Assembly: GCF_012641265.1 (NCBI RefSeq)
Contig: NZ_JABAHZ010000001.1
Location: 434,001-498,000 of the forward strand
Direction: 5' to 3'
Length of the DNA: 64,000 bases
From: Chitinophaga eiseniae
Lineage (GTDB): Bacteria; Bacteroidota; Bacteroidia; Chitinophagales; Chitinophagaceae
The stretch's first letter is position 1. Each line of letters opens with the position of its first letter. The translations under genes were made by a program, and so were the position numbers. The notes beneath the pieces were generated by a model. The model did not search any database. It saw nothing but the letters and a program-made list of their open reading frames with translations, and had not been told where the DNA came from. This document shows, one piece after another, positions 45,516 to 53,320 of this stretch.

Positions 45516-45563
45516 GGGAGGATCCTTCATAAAGTGTGATACCATTCAAAAGAATGTATCATA

Positions 45564-45950
45564 CTATAGTGATTGCTTTCTCAGAACAACATTTTCATTG
45601 TGGTCGTCATCTTCTTCCAGTATTAATTCCCAATTTATGTTTTCAGCAATCCTGGTTAGCAGGGTGACATACGCGGATTCGTTTTCCGGATTGGATTTTG
45701 ATCCAGCTATAGCAATTAAATTAATCCACTCGCTGTTAAAATCCTCGTCTCTACCATAATTACCATCCTTTGAATTGACGGCAACGATGTTAATCCATGG
45801 GAAATTTTCCAGGTTACCGAATTGCTGATGTCCTGTCCGGCGCAATTTTCCTGTGTTTTCCAAAACGTCGAGCACATCGCTGGTTAATAATCTGCGGCTA
45901 TAAGTTTCGTTGCCCCGTATCTCGTAGTACCAGTAAAGGTGCGACCACAT
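45564..45950 (-). CDS. Small acidic protein of unknown function, possible immunity protein
   Basis: The 128-residue acidic protein has no signal peptide and no membrane span. It is rich in Trp, Asn, Glu and Asp (NFPWINIVAVNSKDG, ILEEDDDHNENVV). I do not recognise a family. It starts 70 bp downstream of the DUF4157 gene. Small acidic cytosolic proteins directly after a large polymorphic-toxin gene are often immunity proteins, but that role here is only inference from position. Confidence 0.6.
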   Translation of the reverse strand: MWSHLYWYYEIRGNETYSRRLLTSDVLDVLENTGKLRRTGHQQFGNLENFPWINIVAVNSKDGNYGRDEDFNSEWINLIAIAGSKSNPENESAYVTLLTRIAENINWELILEEDDDHNENVVLRKQSL

Positions 45951-45975
45951 AATTTTCTAGCATTTAAATAAAGAA

Positions 45976-45998
45976 ATTTAGCATACTTGACGCTAAAT
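45976..45998. repeat. Inverted repeat between the DUF4157 gene and the small acidic protein gene
   Basis: ATTTAGC / GCTAAAT, a perfect 7-bp repeat with a 9-base spacer, lies just upstream of the small protein gene on the minus strand. It could be a weak terminator or an mRNA structure controlling the downstream gene. Confidence 0.3.
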
Positions 45999-46020
45999 AA
46001 TAGCACAAATTGTAAAAAAA

Positions 46021-47724
46021 TTATGCGTAAAGTTGCTTATACCGGTCACTTAAACTAACCGAAAACTCTTTTTTATCAAGTCCTTTTTCTTTTAGTTTCA
46101 ACAGTATCCATGATACATTCTTTTGATGTGGACCTGCTATACGTTTTAATACGTCCGGGTCACTTTTGCTTTCATCCAGGATTCTGCCTAAAACAAAGTT
46201 GAAATCCTTCGCGGCATTTTCCAGGTAATCTATGCCCTTTGGAGAACCGGCTTTCAGTAGCTTATCTATATCGGCAATGCCTTCGGGTGAAGTCCAGGCG
46301 GAGCTGTTGGCAAAAATAGATGCAAAATTCTCCCTGCTGGCTTTTAATTCTGGCGTATTGCCTTCTGTAAATTCTACAGGCGCTACCTGGTCAATAAATG
46401 CTTCTTCCTCGAAAGGATTCACTAAAGTAGTGAATCCCCATTTTACCACGCCCCAGTACTCCTTGGGGTACTTGCCGGCTTTATCGGGATCAACATCCAC
46501 GGAGGTCTGGAAAGAAAACACCGATGGCTTACCACTTACGGGGAAGTCATGTAAGGCTGTTTCCTTTATCTCTTCAGGACCATCATTATATCCCGGGAAC
46601 TGGTCTATTTTAATGACTTCGGCATCGGCACCAGGTTTTTGATGCAGCAAATTGTAGAAATTCCTGACGGTATCTGTTTTGCCCATCTGGATGGTGTCCA
46701 GGGGATCATCCCACTTACCCCGTCTTTCTGCGTTGTAAGCCATTTCTACATTGGGTTCGCCGGCTTGTTCCCTGGGTTTAGTATGTGTATAGAGAAGGTC
46801 AATAAAATGTTGCTGAGGCGATGCATTCCGTACCATATTTTTTACCGGATTTTCGCCTTCCGTCTCCAGGTTGGTTTCCTTTATTTCCGGAGAAGCTTCC
46901 TCCTTTTTTTCTTTTCCTTCGTCGCTCTTAGGCATAAGTCTTTCCATGTATTTGGCTTGCTCGTTATCATTCGTTCTCAAAGAGGCAATCTGCACCAGTT
47001 CAATTTTGTATGCTGTGTACCCGCCCGATAATGGGTAAAAAGAGATATAGCCATACATACCAACTGACGAGCCTTTGCGCATTTCTTCAAAGTGGATCGA
47101 TAGCTTTCCTTTTTTGGGGAAGTTGTGCGCCCCTTTAATTTCTTTTTTGGCCTGGATAACGCTGCTGCCGGTAGTTTGCTGCTTCATCGATAGTGGGGTG
47201 CCGGCGTCATTTAGTGCAACTGCCTTTTCTCCCATAATATCCGCTTCACTTTCAAGCGAGGGGTCATCATTGATCATAGCGCCTTTCATCTGTAAATTGG
47301 CGGATACCCTTCCTTGCTTTTGCTGCACCACATGCCAGGCCTCATGCGGCAAATGCTTTTCCTGTCCCGGTCCAATATGTATATCATTGCCCTGTGCATA
47401 AGCGAAAGCCTGTAACTGCGCTGGTTTATCAGAGTTGTAGTGCACCTTTACATCGTCCATCGAAAAACCAGAAAGATTTTCAATTCCGGTTTTTAACTGA
47501 TCAGGGAGCCCCGAATTATTTGCCTTTAATTGAAATGGTTTTGCACTTGCCCTGGCAGGCTCATCTGAGCGGACTTTCATCTGAGCGGGTTCATCCTCCT
47601 GGTGGCTATCCCGTTTTTTCTGAAGCGGCTGAACCGCAGGTATGGCCACTCCCATCCGATTCCGCGTAGGTGCTGCAGCTGGGGAAGCAGGTGTGGACTG
47701 AGGGTTTTTACTTTCCTGTAACAT
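46021..47724 (-). CDS. DUF4157 (eCIS-core-like) protein
   Basis: From ATG at 47724 the protein has 567 residues. The N-terminal 70 are disordered and rich in Ala, Pro, Gln and Lys. The DUF4157 domain follows (about 73-180): GLPDQLKTGIENLSGFSMDDVK, a HEAWH metal-binding motif (His127, Glu128, His131) in HLPHEAWHVVQQKQGRV, and LESEADIMGEKA. The remaining 380 residues form an unrecognised C-terminal part with YGYISFYPLSGGYTAYKIELV, an acidic KEKKEEASPE segment, then WGVVKWGF and a helical tail. DUF4157 is common in effectors of extracellular contractile systems and polymorphic toxins. No contractile genes are in the window. There is no Sec signal. Confidence 0.82.
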   Translation of the reverse strand: MLQESKNPQSTPASPAAAPTRNRMGVAIPAVQPLQKKRDSHQEDEPAQMKVRSDEPARASAKPFQLKANNSGLPDQLKTGIENLSGFSMDDVKVHYNSDKPAQLQAFAYAQGNDIHIGPGQEKHLPHEAWHVVQQKQGRVSANLQMKGAMINDDPSLESEADIMGEKAVALNDAGTPLSMKQQTTGSSVIQAKKEIKGAHNFPKKGKLSIHFEEMRKGSSVGMYGYISFYPLSGGYTAYKIELVQIASLRTNDNEQAKYMERLMPKSDEGKEKKEEASPEIKETNLETEGENPVKNMVRNASPQQHFIDLLYTHTKPREQAGEPNVEMAYNAERRGKWDDPLDTIQMGKTDTVRNFYNLLHQKPGADAEVIKIDQFPGYNDGPEEIKETALHDFPVSGKPSVFSFQTSVDVDPDKAGKYPKEYWGVVKWGFTTLVNPFEEEAFIDQVAPVEFTEGNTPELKASRENFASIFANSSAWTSPEGIADIDKLLKAGSPKGIDYLENAAKDFNFVLGRILDESKSDPDVLKRIAGPHQKNVSWILLKLKEKGLDKKEFSVSLSDRYKQLYA

Positions 47725-47888
47725 AGATAGTATATGGAATAAGTGACCGGTTAAATAAATATACAAAATCCCAGAGATTTTTGACGGAATTCACCCCTCA
47801 AGTTGACGCTTTTGCACCGGGTCAAATTCTGAAATGAGTTTCATCTTTGTGTTGTCAAAGAAATTCAAACTAAAATTTAAATAACGTC

Positions 47889-48752
47889 ATGAAAAAACTA
47901 TTCAATCCTCTTAAATCAATATTATTAATTGCCACCATTATGTTTACAGCATCGCAATCGAACGGACAAATCAAACCTTCTCAAAGTGGCTATGCACCTG
48001 TTAATGGTCTCAAAGTTTATTATGAAGTATATGGCGAAGGCAGGCCACTCATTTTACTACACGGCGCTTTTATGACTATTGGTACCAACTGGGGCCAACT
48101 GATCCCTGAGCTGTCAAAAAACAGGAAGGTAATTGCCATCGAATTGCAGGGACATGGGCATACACCGTTTTCAGAAAGAAAATTATCGCCTGCTACTTTG
48201 GCCAGTGATGTGGAAGGCGTAATGGATTACCTGAAGATTGACAGCGCGGATGTAGCAGGATATAGCTTTGGCGGCGCAGTAGCATACAAGTTTGCGATAC
48301 GAAGTCCTAAACGGTTAAGAAAATTAGTCATCATTTCTGCTACTTATAAAAGCAGCGGTTGGCTTCCCGAAATAAACAGTGCGTTTAAGCAAATGAAGCC
48401 TGAACTTTTTGCAAACACGCCTATGCAAACCGCATACGATGAAGTAGCTCCCGATAAAACAAAATGGACAAAGTTCTTAGAGCAGATGATTGCTTCCGCG
48501 GCTGTGCCATTTGACTTCGGCGACGCCAATATTTCGAAAATTGCTGCACCGGTGTTAATCATATCCGGCGACAATGACGGACTGGATAAAATGGAGCTGA
48601 TAAAAACATATCAATTATTGGGAGGCGCTGTTGCTGCCGATATGGGCAAAATGCCCGCATCGCAATTGGCCATTGTTCCTGCACAAAGCCATGTTACCTT
48701 AATGATGCAGACAACCACCATTCTGAACTACCTGAACGATTTTCTGAAATAA
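47889..48752 (+). CDS. Exported alpha/beta hydrolase
   Basis: The 287-residue protein has a signal peptide (ILLIATIMFTASQSNGQ) and an alpha/beta hydrolase fold: oxyanion-hole HGAF (58-61), nucleophile Ser126 in GYSFGG, acid Asp228 or Asp230 in SGDNDG and His268 in AQSHVTL. It probably hydrolyses a small ester or similar bond in the periplasm. It is 47 bp upstream of the DHFR-like gene on the same strand, so the two may be co-transcribed. Confidence 0.88.
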   Translation: MKKLFNPLKSILLIATIMFTASQSNGQIKPSQSGYAPVNGLKVYYEVYGEGRPLILLHGAFMTIGTNWGQLIPELSKNRKVIAIELQGHGHTPFSERKLSPATLASDVEGVMDYLKIDSADVAGYSFGGAVAYKFAIRSPKRLRKLVIISATYKSSGWLPEINSAFKQMKPELFANTPMQTAYDEVAPDKTKWTKFLEQMIASAAVPFDFGDANISKIAAPVLIISGDNDGLDKMELIKTYQLLGGAVAADMGKMPASQLAIVPAQSHVTLMMQTTTILNYLNDFLK

Positions 48753-48799
48753 ACTGTATCGCATAATAACTTTTATCTTAATTAGAAAAAGCGAATAAC

Positions 48800-49393
48800 A
48801 TGAGAAAAATAATTGTATTATCGATGATTACGCTGGATGGTGTTATGCAAGCACCCGGCGGCCCCCAGGAAGATATGTCAGGCTGCTTCAAATATGGCGG
48901 CTGGACTGCACCTTATGGTGATGAAGATTTTGGTAAAGTGATGATGGAGGAGTTGAAGCAAACGGATTATCTGTTGGGTAGAAAAACGTTTGATATTTTT
49001 GCAGGCTACTGGCCTCACCATGCCGACTTTTGGCCTGGCATCAATGAAGGCACCAAATACGTCCTGTCGCAGACCATCGGGAAATCAGACTGGAAAAATA
49101 CCGTGGTCCTCAAAAATCCGGCAGATATCGAAAAGCTGAAACAGTCAGACGGCGCGGACATCCAGGTGTGGGGCAGCAGTCAGCTCATTCAGCTGTTGTT
49201 GAAACATGACCTGGTAGATGAACTCCGGCTGAAAATTTACCCGTTGGTGCTTGGCGAAGGAAAGAAGCTGTTCGGCAATGGCGCGATCCCGGCGGCATTT
49301 GCATTAACAGAAAGCCTGGTCACCTCAAAAGGAGTGATCATAGCCAGCTACAAACGCGTGGGGGAAGTGGTGACAGGGGATCTTACCATTTGA
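48800..49393 (+). CDS. Dihydrofolate reductase / RibD C-terminal family protein
   Basis: The 197-residue protein has a DHFR-like fold: start RKIIVLSMITLDGVMQAPGG, the LLGRKTFDIFAGYW pattern, and the NADP-binding VWGSSQLIQLLLKHDLVDELRL followed by YPLVLGEGKKLF, typical of the RibD C-terminal domain group. Members are small NADPH-dependent reductases. It lacks a signal peptide and so is cytosolic. Substrate unknown. Confidence 0.87.
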   Translation: MRKIIVLSMITLDGVMQAPGGPQEDMSGCFKYGGWTAPYGDEDFGKVMMEELKQTDYLLGRKTFDIFAGYWPHHADFWPGINEGTKYVLSQTIGKSDWKNTVVLKNPADIEKLKQSDGADIQVWGSSQLIQLLLKHDLVDELRLKIYPLVLGEGKKLFGNGAIPAAFALTESLVTSKGVIIASYKRVGEVVTGDLTI

Positions 49394-49419
49394 GCCCAAA
49401 CTTAGCCACCGGGCTAGCC

Positions 49420-49461
49420 ACCACCAAATCTATCCGGTTTTACCCGGGAAGATCTGGTGGT
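49420..49461. terminator. Weak hairpin between the DHFR-like and sedolisin genes
   Basis: ACCACCAAATCT pairs with AGATCTGGTGGT with one mismatch and an 18-base loop. It could end both convergent transcripts, but T-runs are weak. Confidence 0.4.
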
Positions 49462-49477
49462 AGCGGTTTACAGAGGA

Positions 49478-52069
49478 TTAGTAATACCGGCCTCCCACAT
49501 CAAACCAACCTGAAAAGGCGTGGCGGTAAGCTGCCTGGTTGAGATATACTTTCCCATCGTGTCCTTTCATAAAAACGAACAGGCTTTGTCCTATTGAAGT
49601 GGCCGTAGGCGCCGCATCGGTGGTGCCGCCACCCTGCAATTCGAACCAATCGCCAAAGGAATGACCAAAGTCGGCCTCATTTTTATAAATTTTCCCATCA
49701 AGTCCTTTGACAATCACATATAGCGTATTATTGATCGTAGCTACTGCGGGTGCGGCATCCGTCAGGACAGTGCCCGGCACCGGGAACCAGTCGCCGAATG
49801 AATGCCCTTTGTCAGCTTCATTCTTGTATATTCTTCCATCGAGTCCACGGATAAACACGTATATGGTTTTCCCATGAGTGACTACCGCCGGAGCCGTATT
49901 GGTTTGTATGGTGCCCGGTACCGGGAACCAGTCGCCAAAGCCATATCCGAAAGTGGCTTGATTTTTATATACTTTGCCGTCCATTCCCTTTATAAATACA
50001 TACACCACATTGTCGATAGAGGCTGCGGCAGGCGCCGCGTCTGTAGTGCCATGGCCCTGTACTTCAAACCACCCGCTGTAGTCGTGCCCAAACGCTGCCT
50101 GGTTCAGATAGATCCGGTTGTCAAGGCCCCGGATGAATACAAATAGACTGGATAGTATGCTGGCGCAGCCAGGTGCTGTATTGGTTCTTCCCTGACCGGC
50201 CAGTTCAGACCAGCCCCGAAAGGCCTCTCCATACTTTGCTTGGTTAAAGTAGATACGGCCATCCATGTCTCTCGCATAATCGAAAACAAAATTGTTGAGA
50301 GACGTAGCTGCGGTGGGCACGTCGGTATTGAATGGGATCCCAATTGCCAGTGCGTTTATCAGGTTGATGCCGTTAGGAGTGCCCCAGCCTGTACAGAGAT
50401 CATAGCCCGGTACGGCGCGGTATAGGCTGGGGTTGCGTGATGCATTGCTACCGGTAGTAATATCGTGGAAGCAGCTACTGTAATACGGTCGGCGGCCTAT
50501 CGCATAAAGCGCGGGGTTAATAAATCCTACAGGGGCTAGATGATTGATGGCCGCCTGTTGATTTACCAGGGCGGTAAAGCCGGCCCATAATGGGGTAGAT
50601 GCGCTGGTACCGGAGGCGTTGACCATCTTCCCATTATTGCAGATGACGAGGATATTGGTGGCCACCATCGATACATCAGGGCAATTGCGCATAGTGGTAG
50701 AACCGAGGTTGGAGGAAACATCCATGCCCTGCTGCCAGGAGGGGATCGTAAACCATGGGCTGGGGCCACCACCACTCCCAAACCAGGTGGTTTCAGATGA
50801 CCAGGTACCATCGAGACTCGCCGTGGTTAGCTGTGTACCTCCTACGCTGGTCACGTAGCTATAGTCTCCCGGGGGAAAGGGGAGTATATCCGTTTTAGAG
50901 CCGGGAGTATAGGTGGTATAAGCGCCCTGGTCGCCCGAATACCCGAAAAACGTTTGCCCTTGTGCCGCCATCTGCTGAAACGACTGGTAAACACTGGGAT
51001 CATAGACCACGGAATAGGAGGTACTGATTTGATGAGGGAGTTGTTCCCCTTTTGTAGGGTTGGCCATCTCGTTAAGTACTTCATCTATGTTGGGGGAGCT
51101 GTACCGGATGCCATATATATTGAGCGTAGACATACCCGGCGCCATCGCAATAGCCAGTTCCATATCCATGGAGGTTTCCAGGTTGCCAAACCCGGTAGTG
51201 CTGGGCGTACCGGTAAAGCCATTCAGGTAAACATTTTGTATGGGCACCGCCGGGAAACCGGAGATTGTTTCATAGTTGCTGATATCGCTGGGATAGTAAC
51301 CGTCCAGGGACAATAGGCCCACTACCTGTCCGGCTCCATTCAGGGTTATGCCCGGTGCATAGGCCGTCCTGAAATCGTTGCCGCTAAAGGCGCCTCCCGG
51401 ACCCCGGCCAGCTTCTCCATCGGGTGCAGAGGGGCCATTCGTTTTCATATCCTTTTCATTTAAAATAGGCGTACTTCTCAATGTAATGCGGGGTTGTGCA
51501 TAATCATCAAGTCCGCTTATATGCAAAATCGGCAGCGAGCTATCAATAGATGGTTCGGTGTTGGTGGCATAAAAGCTCCTGTTTTCCGTGGGGTGTTTAT
51601 AGGTTTGTAATTTTACCCGCAGTGCCTTTTCAATATTGGCAACAGAAGCCGATACCCTTACCAGCGTTCGGTTGGGTTGCGTATTGACGACAGAAAATTT
51701 GCAGGATTTTGCATAAGAAAGTACCCGCTGATAATCTGCTTCTGTAGGCGCAAATTGTTCATTGAACTGCTCCGGCGTCAGGAAATGCCGGTAGGACTTA
51801 CCGAATGGATCGTAGAGGTCGTGCAGCAGGGTATTTAATTCCGGCTGGTTGCGCAACGGCAAAGAGATGACCAGTTCTATGTCTTTTGACGCGGCCGGGC
51901 TGCCCACAGGCTTTAAATGTGAAACAATCAGCGGCACGTGGCCTGTTAATTTACGCTCCTGGCCCATACAAGGGAGCCGTAAGAGAGAGAAAAAAGCCGC
52001 TATTAACAGCGGGATGAGTAGTCGGGTAGGATAGCTAACTACCATGGCGAGGCGCCGTGTTGCTTTCAT
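49478..52069 (-). CDS. Sedolisin (S53) serine-carboxyl peptidase fused to a PLL-type beta-propeller
   Basis: The 863-residue protein has an N-terminal signal (LLIPLLIAAFFSLL), a pro-kumamolisin propeptide (about 40-200), an S53 peptidase domain (220-575) with Glu298 and Asp302 (LETSMD), oxyanion Asp380 (YSGDQGA), nucleophile Ser489 (SGTSAST) and calcium-site residues Asp536 and Asp557, then six repeats of about 47 residues (FIRGLDNRIYLNQ, GWFEVQG, TDAAPA) from residue 592. The repeats match the PLL/DUF346 lectin beta-propeller. Family members are active at acid pH after autocatalytic removal of the propeptide. The propeller probably binds glycan or cell-wall substrate. No T9SS domain is visible; secretion is presumably via Sec. 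Confidence 0.9.
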   Translation of the reverse strand: MKATRRLAMVVSYPTRLLIPLLIAAFFSLLRLPCMGQERKLTGHVPLIVSHLKPVGSPAASKDIELVISLPLRNQPELNTLLHDLYDPFGKSYRHFLTPEQFNEQFAPTEADYQRVLSYAKSCKFSVVNTQPNRTLVRVSASVANIEKALRVKLQTYKHPTENRSFYATNTEPSIDSSLPILHISGLDDYAQPRITLRSTPILNEKDMKTNGPSAPDGEAGRGPGGAFSGNDFRTAYAPGITLNGAGQVVGLLSLDGYYPSDISNYETISGFPAVPIQNVYLNGFTGTPSTTGFGNLETSMDMELAIAMAPGMSTLNIYGIRYSSPNIDEVLNEMANPTKGEQLPHQISTSYSVVYDPSVYQSFQQMAAQGQTFFGYSGDQGAYTTYTPGSKTDILPFPPGDYSYVTSVGGTQLTTASLDGTWSSETTWFGSGGGPSPWFTIPSWQQGMDVSSNLGSTTMRNCPDVSMVATNILVICNNGKMVNASGTSASTPLWAGFTALVNQQAAINHLAPVGFINPALYAIGRRPYYSSCFHDITTGSNASRNPSLYRAVPGYDLCTGWGTPNGINLINALAIGIPFNTDVPTAATSLNNFVFDYARDMDGRIYFNQAKYGEAFRGWSELAGQGRTNTAPGCASILSSLFVFIRGLDNRIYLNQAAFGHDYSGWFEVQGHGTTDAAPAAASIDNVVYVFIKGMDGKVYKNQATFGYGFGDWFPVPGTIQTNTAPAVVTHGKTIYVFIRGLDGRIYKNEADKGHSFGDWFPVPGTVLTDAAPAVATINNTLYVIVKGLDGKIYKNEADFGHSFGDWFELQGGGTTDAAPTATSIGQSLFVFMKGHDGKVYLNQAAYRHAFSGWFDVGGRYY
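49481..50296 (-). repeat. Six tandem repeats (about 141 bp each) encoding propeller blades
   Basis: Residues 592-863 of the sedolisin are six similar units, the middle four of exactly 47 residues. Blades 3-5 are the most alike, especially the segment encoding GDWFPVPGT / SFGDWF, at both protein and DNA level. The short NTDVPTAATS before unit 1 completes the final half-blade, suggesting ring closure. Confidence 0.8.
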
Positions 52070-52223
52070 AAGATGTCATTTTGAGGTTTGATGATGTTGA
52101 GTGGTATATTGAAATACTTTTGAGGAAATGCCTTTTGGGGGATAAGGGTAATAATCTGTTGTATTTGATTTAAGATGTTGGAATAACAATGTTAAATGAA
52201 CTTTGGTTCATAGAAAGGCATAT

Positions 52224-52251
52224 AAAAGCCCGGCAAAGTGTTTTGCCGGGC
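52224..52251 (-). terminator. Terminator of the NTF2-like lipoprotein gene
   Basis: A 10-bp stem (GCCCGGCAAA / TTTGCCGGGC) with a 4-base loop is followed on the minus strand by TTTTATATG. It lies 30 bp after the lipoprotein gene and upstream of the sedolisin gene, so the two are likely separate transcripts. Confidence 0.75.
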
Positions 52252-52280
52252 CAGGTGCTTATATGGTAAGCCACCACCTC

Positions 52281-52850
52281 TTATTTCTTCATCATTGGCG
52301 GCATTTTGGGTGGAAGCTGCGCGTATTGATACATCAGATTCACTTTCCCATTTTCATCAAATCGCCATGTTTCTTGTAGTTCCCTGGCCATCTTTTTGCC
52401 CTGGGCGTCTGTTGAAATCTCCCGGGTCCATATGACTACCCAGTTTTCCTTTTTGTCATTGCTTCTGAGAGGTACCCAGGCATGAATAGAATCAACCACA
52501 GTACCCATTTGTCCTCTCATCTTTTTGGCAATAACAAAGAGACTGTCCCGGCTACCCGCAAACATATTACCATCTGCAAAAAACATGGTGTCATTTTCCG
52601 CAAAGGAATTCCTTGAATTGTCGAGGGTGTTGTTGTCCCAGTTTTGGTACAATTCAAGCAGTGTTAGTGAATTTTTGGCAGGACCGATCTCAAAATCTGA
52701 AGAATAAGCCGCCATGTACGGATATTTCAGCATTTCCTGTTTCGCCGATTCAGAACCGGGTGTCTTTACAGCTTCCGTTTCTGATTTGTTAGGGCTGGAG
52801 GTACAGGCTACTAAAAAAGCAATCGATACGAAAAGATACATCGTTCTCAT
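52281..52850 (-). CDS. Lipoprotein with NTF2-like fold
   Basis: The 189-residue lipoprotein has lipobox FLVAC (lipidated Cys16), a short linker, then a domain with the features of SnoaL/NTF2-like proteins: LELYQNWDNNTL, DTMFFADG, and VPLRSNDKKENWVVIWTREI with a final WRFDENGKVNLMYQYAQ. Such domains bind small molecules or act as enzymes; function here is unknown. The C-terminus is Pro/Met/Lys-rich. Confidence 0.7.
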   Translation of the reverse strand: MRTMYLFVSIAFLVACTSSPNKSETEAVKTPGSESAKQEMLKYPYMAAYSSDFEIGPAKNSLTLLELYQNWDNNTLDNSRNSFAENDTMFFADGNMFAGSRDSLFVIAKKMRGQMGTVVDSIHAWVPLRSNDKKENWVVIWTREISTDAQGKKMARELQETWRFDENGKVNLMYQYAQLPPKMPPMMKK

Positions 52851-53320
52851 AAAAATTGTTTTTATAATAATAAATAATAGATCAAGTCAAAGACGACGAC
52901 TGGCAGGGTGAAGGATGGGGCTCAATATTGCATTCTAAGGTAAGATTTTTTTATGGAAAAAAATAAAATTTATGGCCGATATTATTGAATATCAGTCTCT
53001 TTAATAAAGAGAAGGGTTTAGTCATCTTCATTGCCCCTCCCTTAAAAATTAATGTGCCATTTCACCAATTAGTTATAAATTGGTGCCAGTATCCATCTTC
53101 TATACCATAGGTACGGATTTGTCGTAAAACGGATGAAATATAGCACCACTGAAAGGAACAAGCAGTCATCACCTCAAAAAACCAGTCTACATAAGTACCC
53201 CAATGCAATCCTGAGCTTACTAAGCATTATACCTAAACTGATAGGAAATACCTGTCCGTGATTCGTATGTCATGTCCTGATGATCATCATTCGATTTATT
53301 AACTCCTTAAAATCTCTTTT
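52851..53320. other. 470-bp intergenic region between divergent genes
   Basis: It holds two inverted repeats: GATATT / AATATC (52978-52993) and CACCAATT / AATTGGTG (53063-53085). I see no coding frame worth trusting and no clear TAnnTTTG promoter for either neighbour. Confidence 0.4.
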
